From contig JASJEI010000050.1 in the NCBI GenBank assembly GCA_030064795.1, positions 1-31,048 on the forward strand: a DNA stretch of 31,048 bases, in the 5' to 3' direction. Within the stretch, counting starts at the first letter, position 1; every line of letters starts with the position of its first letter. A model generated the notes under the pieces. The model did no database searches. It saw nothing but the letters and a program-made list of their open reading frames with translations, and had not been told where the DNA came from. Source of the stretch: Pleurocapsa sp. MO_226.B13 (GTDB taxonomy: Bacteria > Cyanobacteriota > Cyanobacteriia > Cyanobacteriales > Xenococcaceae). Positions 7,645-14,319 of the stretch are shown here, one piece after another. The position numbers were made by a program, and so were the translations under genes.

Positions 7645-7870
7645 ATTGGAGATAATCCTAATTAGATTAGTACAAAGTCCCTAAGAGCATCGGAATAAAG
7701 ATATACTTGCCTTTATGCAACACCCATAATCAGTGGGCTTAGAGAGGTACAAACTAGGGAAACATTTGTACGTCTGTGCCATATTCCGACTCCTGCTCTA
7801 GTAAACACTTAGCTTTGACTGATTTCAAAGCCCCTTCCTCTACGAAGTAGGGAGGGGTTATTTACTTTGT
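7645..7870 (-). ncRNA. Predicted omega-RNA scaffold of the IsrB element
   Basis: The segment lies directly upstream of isrB, where IscB/IsrB guide RNAs are encoded, and is densely folded. A long-range helix joins 7684-7697 (AGAGCATCGGAATA) with 7782-7789 and 7794-7799 (8 + 6 pairs, separated by a four-base bulge). Inside it are three hairpins: TTGC/GCAA at 7707-7720, CCCA/TGGG at 7723-7737, and TACAAA/TTTGTA at 7748-7770. Outside are a 7-pair hairpin at 7812-7831 and the terminal stem at 7831-7857. In this family the guide is the sequence just outside the element at the RNA 5' end, here the bases complementary to 7871 onward, within doc. The structure was found by eye. The exact RNA ends are unknown. 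Confidence 0.7.
7831..7857. repeat. Subterminal hairpin at the isrB 5' end of the element
   Basis: CCCCTTCCTCTAC (7831-7843) pairs with GTAGGGAGGGG (7847-7857) around GAA, with one bulge or mismatch. It shares GAAGTAGGG with the hairpin at the other end. It can serve both as the transposition end structure and as the first stem of the omega-RNA. Confidence 0.65.
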
Positions 7871-8234
7871 TACTCTCCCTCAAGCTAAAGCCATACACGA
7901 ACAACAGCTTAGTTTATTTGGCGGTACAACAGGAATCATTGATGAAGGAAAGCTGGAAAGTGCTTTATATCGCCCTATAAACATAGCTAACTATAATCCC
8001 GATGCCAGTATGTACGAGTTAGCTGCTGCATTAGGCTATGGTATCGCCATCAACCATCCCTTTGTTGACGGAAATAAACGCACTGCTTTTATTGTCATGG
8101 CGGTTTTTTTAGAAATTCACCAAATTAGATTAACAGCTTCAGAAGTAGATGTAGTAAACATAATGTTGGGTATAGCTAGTGGAAAAACATCAGAAGAGAT
8201 GTTATGTAATTGGTTAGAAGAGAATACACAATAG
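7871..8234 (+). pseudogene. doc: Doc/Fic-family toxin, 3' fragment (interrupted by IsrB element)
   Basis: Together with 6391-6416 this restores a 129-residue Doc toxin. Doc/Fic enzymes phosphorylate or AMPylate targets; Doc of phage P1 phosphorylates EF-Tu. The fragment carries G-G-T-T-G-I-I-D-E-G-K-L-E-S-A-L and the catalytic Fic motif H-P-F-V-D-G-N-K-R-T (His71 of the rebuilt protein), all intact. The rest of the frame has no lesion, so the insertion is probably recent and may be reversible by precise excision. An internal ATG at 8010 could give a 74-residue fragment that retains the Fic motif but lacks the N-terminal helices, and it is unlikely to fold normally. The stop is TAG. Confidence 0.88.
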
Positions 8235-8323
8235 TAAATTTGTTCTTTAGTTACTAGAAAAATCCTTTAATTGGCGATGAGGCAAAGCCGACTCTACGCG
8301 CTCGCGCTATTATTCAATCAAGA

Positions 8324-8830
8324 TTAATACAGCCAGCTACTATATTCAGCATGATTATCTTTCATGTCTTCATAAAGCCACACCATGCGCTCGATGAACC
8401 ATAATTTGCCGAGGATAACTAGAATCGTACCAATCAGAGTCGGATAAATTTCTAAGTTGACTAAACCTAAGACTAAAAAAGGTATACCAGAAGCGGAAAT
8501 CAAGTTTAGAATATTAGGGATTTTTTGATGGTGTTGGGGTACGGGAATATTATCGCGATTTAACCAAACTCTTTCCCCTAAAACTGCCTTTGAAGCCCAA
8601 TTATTAGTGCTTTTCGGTTGAGGAAATACACGAGGATTAAACCACATCCAAAGTAGGGCGATCGCAACTGGTAATAGGGAAAACCAACCCAACCAAAGGC
8701 GACTCCAAATAGCTAAAATCAGCAGGGGTAAAACGGTAAAACGAGTTCCAACACTCCAAGGATTAGCATGGCGCAACCATGTCACCTCGTCCATTTTAAA
8801 TGAGTTAGCAATATTTCTTTCGAGATTCAT
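8324..8830 (-). CDS. DUF6653 family membrane protein
   Basis: The 168-residue protein has a short soluble N-terminus with H-A-N-P-W-S-V-G-T-R (21-30) and two hydrophobic pairs (about 31-65 and 110-150). In between is a W-F-N-P-R-V-F-P-Q-P...N-W-A-S...G-E-R-V-W-L-N-R region. These patterns recall the DUF6653 family, whose function is unknown. It lies 64 bases downstream of the ribbon-helix-helix gene and on the same strand as devB-devC, so the four may share a transcript. It sits in the block that separates devC from devA. A tandem repeat array precedes the start. Confidence 0.65.
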   Translation of the reverse strand: MNLERNIANSFKMDEVTWLRHANPWSVGTRFTVLPLLILAIWSRLWLGWFSLLPVAIALLWMWFNPRVFPQPKSTNNWASKAVLGERVWLNRDNIPVPQHHQKIPNILNLISASGIPFLVLGLVNLEIYPTLIGTILVILGKLWFIERMVWLYEDMKDNHAEYSSWLY

Positions 8831-8839
8831 TTGTTTAGT

Positions 8840-8883
8840 TGTTAGTTCGGGGTTGTTAGTCGTTAGTTGGTAGTTCGGGGTTG
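8840..8883. repeat. Short repeats TAGTTCGGGGTTG / GTTAGT
   Basis: TAGTTCGGGGTTG occurs at 8843-8855 and 8871-8883, with GTTAGTCGTTAGTTGG between the copies. The array ends just before the DUF6653 start codon and resembles those before devA and devC. Confidence 0.6.
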
Positions 8884-8894
8884 CGATCGCGCTA

Positions 8895-9143
8895 TCAACT
8901 ATTCTTAGTTTTCATTTTGGCTTTCAGTTCTAACTTTGCAATTAGATTATTAAAATTATCTTGTTGTTTTTCTACGTCTTCTTTTGAGATAGTTTCAACT
9001 CTATAAGTCGAATTTACTTGGCAAGTCAAGGCGTTAATTATGTATTGATTCAGAGAAATTGCTTCATTTTGAGCTAAGTTTATCAATTGTTGATGTAATG
9101 TTTTCGGCAATCTCAAAGTCAATCTACTGATGTAATCATTCAT
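8895..9143 (-). CDS. Ribbon-helix-helix (HicB/Arc-like) protein
   Basis: The 82-residue protein begins with the strand R-L-T-L-R-L-P-K-T-L-H-Q-Q-L followed by two helices with A-I-S-L-N-Q-Y-I-I-N-A-L, the classic MetJ/Arc fold seen in HicB-family antitoxins and small repressors. The remaining 40 residues are charged and probably helical, with no RNase-H-like HicB domain. No toxin gene adjoins it: devC lies 66 bases upstream on the same strand and DUF6653 64 bases downstream. It could be an orphan antitoxin or a small DNA-binding regulator. The targets are unknown. Confidence 0.7.
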   Translation of the reverse strand: MNDYISRLTLRLPKTLHQQLINLAQNEAISLNQYIINALTCQVNSTYRVETISKEDVEKQQDNFNNLIAKLELKAKMKTKNS

Positions 9144-9209
9144 TTTTTTGGTTTTATTTGTTTTTATTTTGCCTCGGAATTTGTAGACATCTCGAAGCCA
9201 ACAGCTAAT

Positions 9210-10376
9210 TTAAAAGATATCTGCTGGATCGGCTGATTGTAATTTACGAGTGGCGATCGCCCCTGAAATGCTACACATTAAGATAGTCATAATCAAGACG
9301 GTGACAGCCCTAGATGTGGGTAAAACGATGGGTAAAGCGGTGGCTGCTGCGGTGAGTTGATATAATCCTGCTGCGATCGCCACACTGGGGATAAAGCCGA
9401 TAAGAGAGAGAATAAGGGCTTCTTCAAACACTACCATGAGTAAATAGGAGTTTTTATAACCCATTGCTTTAAAGGTGGCGTATTCTGCCATATGATCGTT
9501 AACATCGGTGGAAAGTACCTGATAGACAATTACGATCCCGACAATAAAACCCATCATTGTCCCTAAAGTAAACACGAAACCGATGGCGGTACTATTTTGA
9601 ATATACGTTAATTCCCCATCGACATATTCCTCGTAGGTAAAGGCTTGAACATCATCGGGAAGATAAGCATTGAGAGAGATTCTTGCCCCTTCTGGATCGC
9701 GCCCTTCCTCTAAGTTAATTACCCCAAGACTAACTAACCCTGGTTGCTTGCGGGGAAATAGACGCATAAAGTTTTGATCGCTAGTAATTAATGCCCCATC
9801 ATCGGCAAAAGAAGCCCCGACGGTAAACAAACCACCAATAGTTAGAGTAGTGCGATCGCTTTCGGTAGTGACTAGTTTTCCCTGTTCGATTTGACTGACT
9901 ACTTCATCGTATTCTCCTCTAGAGGCGCGATCGAATAGTACTGTATCGGGAATTTTGACTTTATCTAATTGACTATTTACTTCAGGAAGATCGAACATCG
10001 GTTTAGCAGGATCGAAACCCAACACCATCATCGATGTTTTCTCTTTAGTTTGGGGGTTACGCCAGTCAAGCGAACCAACATAAACAGGTTCGGCAGATTC
10101 TACCCCTGGTACATCCATTGCTTGATAGAGTCGGCGACGGGGGAAAGTGTAGGGTTTATTAAAATTAGTTGCTTGGGTACTAGTGAGGATAATGTCGCCG
10201 TTAATTTTACGGGGATATTGAGTATTTGCCGAATACAGCGCATTCATAAATCCTAACTGCATAAAGATTAGGATATCTGCAAAGGCAATTCCTGATAGTG
10301 CCGTTAATAGTCGAAATTTATCGTGTTTTAATTGCAACCAACCCAAGGGTGTGCGGTTTCTTAAGGCTTTAAACAT
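9210..10376 (-). CDS. devC: DevC-type ABC exporter permease
   Basis: The 388-residue inner-membrane permease has one N-terminal membrane segment (about 24-48), a large periplasmic domain (about 50-260) and three C-terminal segments (about 262-285, 310-335, 345-375). This is the MacB/FtsX-like layout. The start T-P-L-G-W-L-Q-L and the coupling region Y-A-T-F-K-A-M-G-Y are typical of cyanobacterial DevC. It should dimerise and work with the DevA ATPase and the periplasmic adaptor DevB, feeding a TolC-type outer-membrane channel. devB is immediately upstream (126-base gap); the expected downstream devA is displaced by 5.7 kb. Transcription is probably from the TetR-controlled devB promoter. Confidence 0.9.
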   Translation of the reverse strand: MFKALRNRTPLGWLQLKHDKFRLLTALSGIAFADILIFMQLGFMNALYSANTQYPRKINGDIILTSTQATNFNKPYTFPRRRLYQAMDVPGVESAEPVYVGSLDWRNPQTKEKTSMMVLGFDPAKPMFDLPEVNSQLDKVKIPDTVLFDRASRGEYDEVVSQIEQGKLVTTESDRTTLTIGGLFTVGASFADDGALITSDQNFMRLFPRKQPGLVSLGVINLEEGRDPEGARISLNAYLPDDVQAFTYEEYVDGELTYIQNSTAIGFVFTLGTMMGFIVGIVIVYQVLSTDVNDHMAEYATFKAMGYKNSYLLMVVFEEALILSLIGFIPSVAIAAGLYQLTAAATALPIVLPTSRAVTVLIMTILMCSISGAIATRKLQSADPADIF

Positions 10377-10420
10377 TTTGCGATCGTGGTTAATTGATTG
10401 GTTTTATGTGTTGATTTATT

Positions 10421-10500
10421 AGTTCGTTTGTTAGTCGTTAGTCGAGTCGTTAGTTGTTGATTGTTACCTCCTCCTCGTTCCTTGTTCCTCGTTCCTTCGC
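10421..10500. repeat. Repeat-rich devB-devC spacer
   Basis: The spacer consists of GTTAGTCGTTAGTCGAGTCGTTAG-type heptamers followed by a CCTCGTTCC-TTGTTCC-TCGTTCC pyrimidine array. It is of the same kind as the arrays at 3523-3574 and 8840-8883. Confidence 0.55.
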
Positions 10501-10502
10501 CC

Positions 10503-11693
10503 TTACAGTTCGATCTGTACGTTTACCAACAAATTGGTTAACCCCGCTACCTTCTTGCTAGATTCTTCATCTAGTTTGACTTTCACTTCGACAACCTTGG
10601 CATCAATGTTTGCTGTCGGATCGGTATTGACTACTTCTTGACGTTCCACTTCTAAACCGATGGTTTCTACTGTACCAGTCAGTTTTTGGTCGATCGCACT
10701 GCTGGTAACTGTCACCTGTTGTCCTAACTGAACTTTACCGATATCGCTTTGATAGACTTCGGCAACAGCATACATTTCGTCAATTTGCCCAATTCTGACG
10801 ATCCCTTCGTCGCTAGATACTATTTCCCCTGGGCGAGTCAGAATTTTAATTATCGTTCCTGCTTGGGGTGATTTGATGTAGGCTTTATCTAAATCGGCTT
10901 GGGCGACTTTAACCGCTGCTTGTGCCTGTCTTACTTCCGCTTCGGCAATTGCAACATCAACTGGGCGTACTTCAGCGATCCGATCTAAAGTGGCTTTGGC
11001 TTCTGCTAACTGTTGTTGTTGTCCCGATCTAATACGGTTGAGATTGGCTTTGGCTTCGGCTAGCTGTTCTTTAGCTGTGGCTAGAGTGAGATATTTGCTA
11101 TCTTTTTCTGATGCCGAGATTGCCCCATCTCGATACAGTTGTTCGTATCGTTGATATTCTACCTGGGCATTATTTACTTCTGCTTCAATTCTCGCTATTG
11201 TTGCTTGTTGGGCTGCAATATTATTATCTCTTTCGGTTTGGATACGGGCGATCGCAGCTTGTTGTGCCTGGATTTCTCCTGTTTTTGCCCCCGCTTTAAC
11301 TAATGCTAAGTTTGCCTCGGCGACTTTTACTTGTTCCCGTGCTTGATTTAAAGCTGCTAAAGCGCGATCGCGACTGTCTAAAACCGCAATAATATCGCCT
11401 TTTTGGACTTTATCTCCCTGTTTAACTGATAACTCTTCGATTTGATTTCCTTGTGCAGAAGAAGATACCGCTACCTGAATGATTTCTCCACTGGGTTCTA
11501 ATCTACCCAAGGCGGTTACGGTGGTGATTTCTGGCATTACTGGGGTAGGTGCTTCGGTTTGAAAAGTATCAGTTTGACGCAATACATATACCGTCGCGCC
11601 ACCCATAATTAACGCCAAGCCAATTATGACTGCGGGAAAATTTTTCCCCAGCGGTTTTGATGATTTGTTTAGTTTGTCTGTAATTAAGTTCAT
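10503..11693 (-). CDS. devB: DevB-type periplasmic adaptor (HlyD-like membrane fusion protein)
   Basis: The 396-residue protein has a single N-terminal membrane anchor (about 19-39) and a split lipoyl/barrel-sandwich domain (about 55-105 and 275-310, G-D-K-V-Q-K-G-D-I-I and I-K-S-P-Q-A-G-T-I-I). Between these is a long Ala/Gln/Glu-rich coiled-coil hairpin (about 110-270), and a beta-barrel domain follows. It bridges DevC to an outer-membrane TolC channel as a hexameric adaptor. It is the first gene of the devB-devC unit and starts only 20 bases from a perfect TetR-type palindrome (11714-11728), with a second palindrome between -35 and -10. Regulation by the divergent TetR protein is therefore very likely. 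The substrate could be a toxic lipid or drug. Confidence 0.9.
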   Translation of the reverse strand: MNLITDKLNKSSKPLGKNFPAVIIGLALIMGGATVYVLRQTDTFQTEAPTPVMPEITTVTALGRLEPSGEIIQVAVSSSAQGNQIEELSVKQGDKVQKGDIIAVLDSRDRALAALNQAREQVKVAEANLALVKAGAKTGEIQAQQAAIARIQTERDNNIAAQQATIARIEAEVNNAQVEYQRYEQLYRDGAISASEKDSKYLTLATAKEQLAEAKANLNRIRSGQQQQLAEAKATLDRIAEVRPVDVAIAEAEVRQAQAAVKVAQADLDKAYIKSPQAGTIIKILTRPGEIVSSDEGIVRIGQIDEMYAVAEVYQSDIGKVQLGQQVTVTSSAIDQKLTGTVETIGLEVERQEVVNTDPTANIDAKVVEVKVKLDEESSKKVAGLTNLLVNVQIEL

Positions 11694-11700
11694 TGCCTAC

Positions 11701-11768
11701 CAGTTCGTTTGCGACTAAACCGTTTAGTTCAATTTTTATTTTATTATAAAACTAAACTGAGTAGTTCA
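11701..11768. repeat. Duplicated operator module, copy A (devB side)
   Basis: The segment beginning CAGTTCG-TT is repeated in the same orientation at 11959-12024. Both copies start with CAGTTCG, have the palindrome ACTAAACCGTTTAGT at the same offset (13), an AT-rich core, and a second imperfect palindrome AACTAAAC(C/T)GA(G/C)TAGTT about 36 bases on. Copy A lies in the 5' region of devB. Confidence 0.8.
11714..11728. promoter_or_regulatory. TetR-type operator O1 (devB leader)
   Basis: This is a perfect inverted repeat, ACTAAAC-C-GTTTAGT. It lies just downstream of the predicted devB transcription start, where a bound repressor would block elongation or initiation. Confidence 0.75.
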
Positions 11769-11772
11769 GCAA
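11743..11772 (-). promoter_or_regulatory. devB promoter with overlapping operator
   Basis: On the reverse strand TTGCTG (complement of 11767-11772) and a perfect TATAAT (complement of 11743-11748) are 18 bases apart. The imperfect palindrome AACTA-N7-TAGTT (11750-11766) fills the spacer, so TetR binding would compete directly with RNA polymerase. The predicted start is near 11736. Confidence 0.65.
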
Positions 11773-11958
11773 CATTGAGCAAAATTGCGATCGCTTTCCA
11801 ACTGAACAAAGGGATTATTTCTCTAGTCTTTTCTCCCTTTTAAAGCTAGCGATCGGTAAAATAATTAGATTAAATAGATTCAAGATCGGCTGGAGAGCGA
11901 TCGCTCGATTAATATAGGTTGGATATTTTAATTGTCAGTAATACACTCGATCGCTTAT

Positions 11959-12024
11959 CAGTTCGCTTACTACTAAACCGTTTAGTTTAGATAATGCTAT
12001 AATAAAACTAAACCGACTAGTTTA
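11959..12024. repeat. Duplicated operator module, copy B (tetR side)
   Basis: This is the second copy of the module at 11701-11768, same orientation, in the tetR 5' region. It contains the perfect palindrome ACTAAACCGTTTAGT (11972-11986) and the imperfect palindrome AACTAAACCGACTAGTTT (12006-12023), with a two-base shorter spacing. Confidence 0.8.
11972..12023 (+). promoter_or_regulatory. tetR promoter with two operators (autoregulation)
   Basis: An extended -10 element TGCTATAAT (11995-12003, TATAAT at 11998-12003) lies between the two palindromes 11972-11986 and 12006-12023. The second palindrome covers the predicted start near 12010. No good -35 is present, as is usual for extended -10 promoters. 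Negative autoregulation by the gene product is the simplest reading. Confidence 0.6.
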
Positions 12025-12107
12025 TCAAAAACAATTAGATAGATTAAAAACAGAAGCAAAGACACTTTCCAACTAAAATCGTTTACTAGTAACTGACAAC
12101 AAACATA

Positions 12108-12719
12108 ATGATCGCAAGCAATAAAGAACGTTCCAAATCAGAAGCCAAAACCGAAGCTATTCTTCAGGGGGCAATAAAAGAGTTTTTAAATCATGGCTAT
12201 GCAGCTACTAGTATGGATAAAGTAGCCAAGGCTGCGGGGGTTTCTAAAGCAACTGTTTATAGTCATTTTGGCGATAAAGAAAACCTGTTTAACGCCGTGA
12301 TGCAGGATCTAGTTAAAGATAAATTCCAAACAGTAATGGGTTTGGAAGAACCTCAATCATTAGAACAAGACCCTAAAATAGTTTTATCAGCAATTGCCAA
12401 TCGAGTTTTAGATAATGCTAAAAGCGATCGCAACTTTCAAAATCTAATTCGGATTATTGTTGGAGAGTCAGGACGTTTTCCCGAATTAGCCAAAGCCTAC
12501 GTTAACTATCTAGCCAAACCCGCAATTGAAAGCTTAACCAAATACTTCAAATCTCATCCCGAACTAAAACTAGAAGATCCCGAAGCCACCGTTAGAGTCA
12601 TGATGGGAACGCTAATTTACTTTGTGATGCTGCAAGAAATGATGCACGGTAAAGATATTGTGCCTTTAGAAAACGAACGCTTGGTCAATACCTTGACCAA
12701 TTTAATTACCAAAAATTAA
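12108..12719 (+). CDS. TetR/AcrR family transcriptional repressor of devBC
   Basis: The 203-residue protein has an N-terminal TetR helix-turn-helix (about 15-62: A-I-L-Q-G-A-I-K-E-F, T-S-M-D-K-V-A-K-A-A-G-V-S-K-A-T-V-Y-S-H-F). A helical ligand-binding C-terminus follows, with G-E-S-G-R-F-P-E-L, a signature of the AcrR/AefR-like subgroup. The gene is divergent from devB, and palindromes occur at both promoters, so it most likely represses both devB-devC and itself, and is released by a small ligand related to the exported compound. The start ATG at 12108 places the domain at the usual distance from the N-terminus. The ligand cannot be predicted. Confidence 0.88.
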   Translation: MIASNKERSKSEAKTEAILQGAIKEFLNHGYAATSMDKVAKAAGVSKATVYSHFGDKENLFNAVMQDLVKDKFQTVMGLEEPQSLEQDPKIVLSAIANRVLDNAKSDRNFQNLIRIIVGESGRFPELAKAYVNYLAKPAIESLTKYFKSHPELKLEDPEATVRVMMGTLIYFVMLQEMMHGKDIVPLENERLVNTLTNLITKN

Positions 12720-12778
12720 AAGCTAGTTTGACGTTAAGATACAAGACAAAAACACAAAAATGGTCGAATCTTGGAGGA

Positions 12779-12806
12779 CACTACGGCACAAACCTTTGCT
12801 GTAGTG
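12779..12806 (+). terminator. Hairpin downstream of tetR, possible terminator
   Basis: CACTACGGC (12779-12787) pairs with GCTGTAGTG (12798-12806), a nine-pair stem with one G-T pair, 60 bases past the tetR stop. Only a short T tract follows, so termination efficiency is doubtful. Confidence 0.45.
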
Positions 12807-13048
12807 GCAATTTCAACTAAATTTTGACTAGAAAAATCAAGCTTAAAATTACCCAGTCTCAATACAAAACTTCATATATTTTAGTTAATTAATATAGCTC
12901 AATATATATATATATATAGTTTTTAAGATTAATAAAAAAGTCTGAGAAACAATACAACTTGTGACAGAATCCCCAGTTATAATATTCTCATATCTCATAA
13001 TATATTTAGTAAGTTAGTAAATACTAAAACAAACATAGGACTGGATGG

Positions 13049-13190
13049 GGGTTGCACCGTTGTGACCCATAGCTGAGAATCGAAGGAGAGCGAACTGGCA
13101 GATTCTTAGACAGTCAGAGTAAACAAAATCGGTGTGGAGTTTTTATCGCTTCCTCCACTTAATTGTTATCGAGGGAAGGCGCAATCCTTC
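13049..13190. other. Structured intergenic segment, possible small RNA
   Basis: The 12720-13306 gap between the convergent tetR and metallophosphoesterase genes is AT-rich at its left (a TA run near 12900-12920), but this part is more GC-rich and holds four successive hairpins. They are GGGT/ACCC with CAC/GTG (13049-13068), CTGAGAATC/GATTCTTAG (13073-13109), GTGGAG/CTCCAC (13134-13158) and GAAGG/CCTTC (13175-13190). I recognise no known RNA family (not tmRNA, RNase P or a common riboswitch) and cannot fix the strand. It could also be decayed repeat DNA. Confidence 0.3.
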
Positions 13191-13306
13191 ATCAAAACGG
13201 TCTTAGGTAACAGACGAAGTTAGTTACTCAGTAATTTTCAAACAAAATTATCTTGGTTCTTTAACCTCCTTATAATTACACAGCGGGGTTGAAGATTTTT
13301 TTTATC

Positions 13307-14188
13307 TCATCCTGGAACTGGGGAATAGAGGGTAAAAACTGTAATTTCGGGACGGCTATTAAAACGGAAAGGTAAGCCTGTCATACCCAAACCACGATTT
13401 GTATATTCCAACATCGCTTCTACTTGATTCAAACCAGCAAAATATTTTCTTCCTCCACGGGGCAATACTAAAGGATCGATCAAAGGAATTTTGATTTGTC
13501 CTCCATGAGAATGTCCTGATAACTGAAGGGCAAATTTCTGGGTTTTAGCACTTTGTTCGATGTAGTCTGGTTCGTGAACCAATAATATAGCAGCAGTATT
13601 ATCTGGTATCTCAGCAATGATTTTGTCTAAATCTGGTTGACCCCAGTAAGGATCGTCAATTCCTGCAAAAACCAATTTTTCCGTGCCACGTTCGATCGCA
13701 TAAACCTGGTTATCTAAATTAGTTATGTTACTCTTTGCTAGAGCTTTTTTTAATTTATCGGTTGTTTTTCCCCAATGATCGTGATTACCCAATACCGAGA
13801 AAGTACCGTCATCAGAGACTAGTTTACTCAGGGTATTTTCGATTTTTTTGGCATTCAATCTTCTATATTTAGTAATAATATCGCCAGTGATTGCGATCGC
13901 ATTAGGATTTTGCTTATTAATTAATTTAACGATTTTATTTAACCTTTTTTCAGGCATGAACTGACTGGTATGAAGGTCGCTTATCTGGACGATTTTATAT
14001 TCGTTAAATGCTGGACTTAAGTTGGGGATTGTTAGTTGTACTGGTACAATTTCAATCCAGTTTGGTTCGATTTTTGCACTGTAAATATAACAACAAAGTA
14101 ATAGTGTTAAGATGGTTACCGTGAAATTACCTAGCCATCCGATCGAAATTTTGGATTTAAATAAAGAAGGATAATATCTAGCGATCAT
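13307..14188 (-). CDS. Membrane-anchored metallophosphoesterase (YkuE/YaeI-like)
   Basis: The 293-residue protein has an N-terminal membrane segment (about 18-38) followed by a calcineurin-like phosphoesterase domain. The metal ligands are visible in order: D71-x-H73 (S-D-L-H), G-D (102-103), G-N-H-D (134-137), a histidine in L-V-H-E-P-D, and the G-H-S-H-G-G-Q motif. Proteins of this type hydrolyse phosphodiesters or pyrophosphates; some relatives act on lipid-A or other phospholipid precursors at the membrane. The substrate here is unknown. The gene is divergent from the SDR gene. The start at 14188 includes the membrane anchor and gives the normal family length. Confidence 0.85.
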   Translation of the reverse strand: MIARYYPSLFKSKISIGWLGNFTVTILTLLLCCYIYSAKIEPNWIEIVPVQLTIPNLSPAFNEYKIVQISDLHTSQFMPEKRLNKIVKLINKQNPNAIAITGDIITKYRRLNAKKIENTLSKLVSDDGTFSVLGNHDHWGKTTDKLKKALAKSNITNLDNQVYAIERGTEKLVFAGIDDPYWGQPDLDKIIAEIPDNTAAILLVHEPDYIEQSAKTQKFALQLSGHSHGGQIKIPLIDPLVLPRGGRKYFAGLNQVEAMLEYTNRGLGMTGLPFRFNSRPEITVFTLYSPVPG

Positions 14189-14319
14189 AAGTAAATTATT
14201 TTAAAAAAATCTATTGACTTTTCTATAGTAATCTTTATTAAAATAAACGACATTGCTGAAGAAAATAGATTTTAGCTAAATATTAATTAAAGAAAGCTAA
14301 TAGCTAATAGCTAAAAATT

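Larger units (their letters stand above)
6417..7870 (-). mobile_element. IS200/IS605-superfamily element carrying isrB, without transposase
   Basis: The limits come from reconstructing the interrupted doc gene: the left flank ends CCTCGCGT and the right flank starts GTTACTCTCC, so the element is 1,454 bp, with a 2-base ambiguity (GT at 6415-6416 and 7869-7870). There is no larger target duplication, as expected for Y1 (HUH) transposition. Both ends carry subterminal imperfect palindromes with related sequence (6421-6447 and 7831-7857, both containing GAAGTAGGG). The only gene is isrB, in opposite orientation to doc; no tnpA is present, so mobility must rely on a transposase elsewhere. About 240 bases between the right end and isrB hold a predicted omega-RNA. 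Confidence 0.8.

Noticed and set aside
8010..8234. Internal ATG ORF as a complete Fic protein
   Set aside because: It lacks the N-terminal helices of Doc, and the frame is open back to the element junction where it joins codons 1-8.
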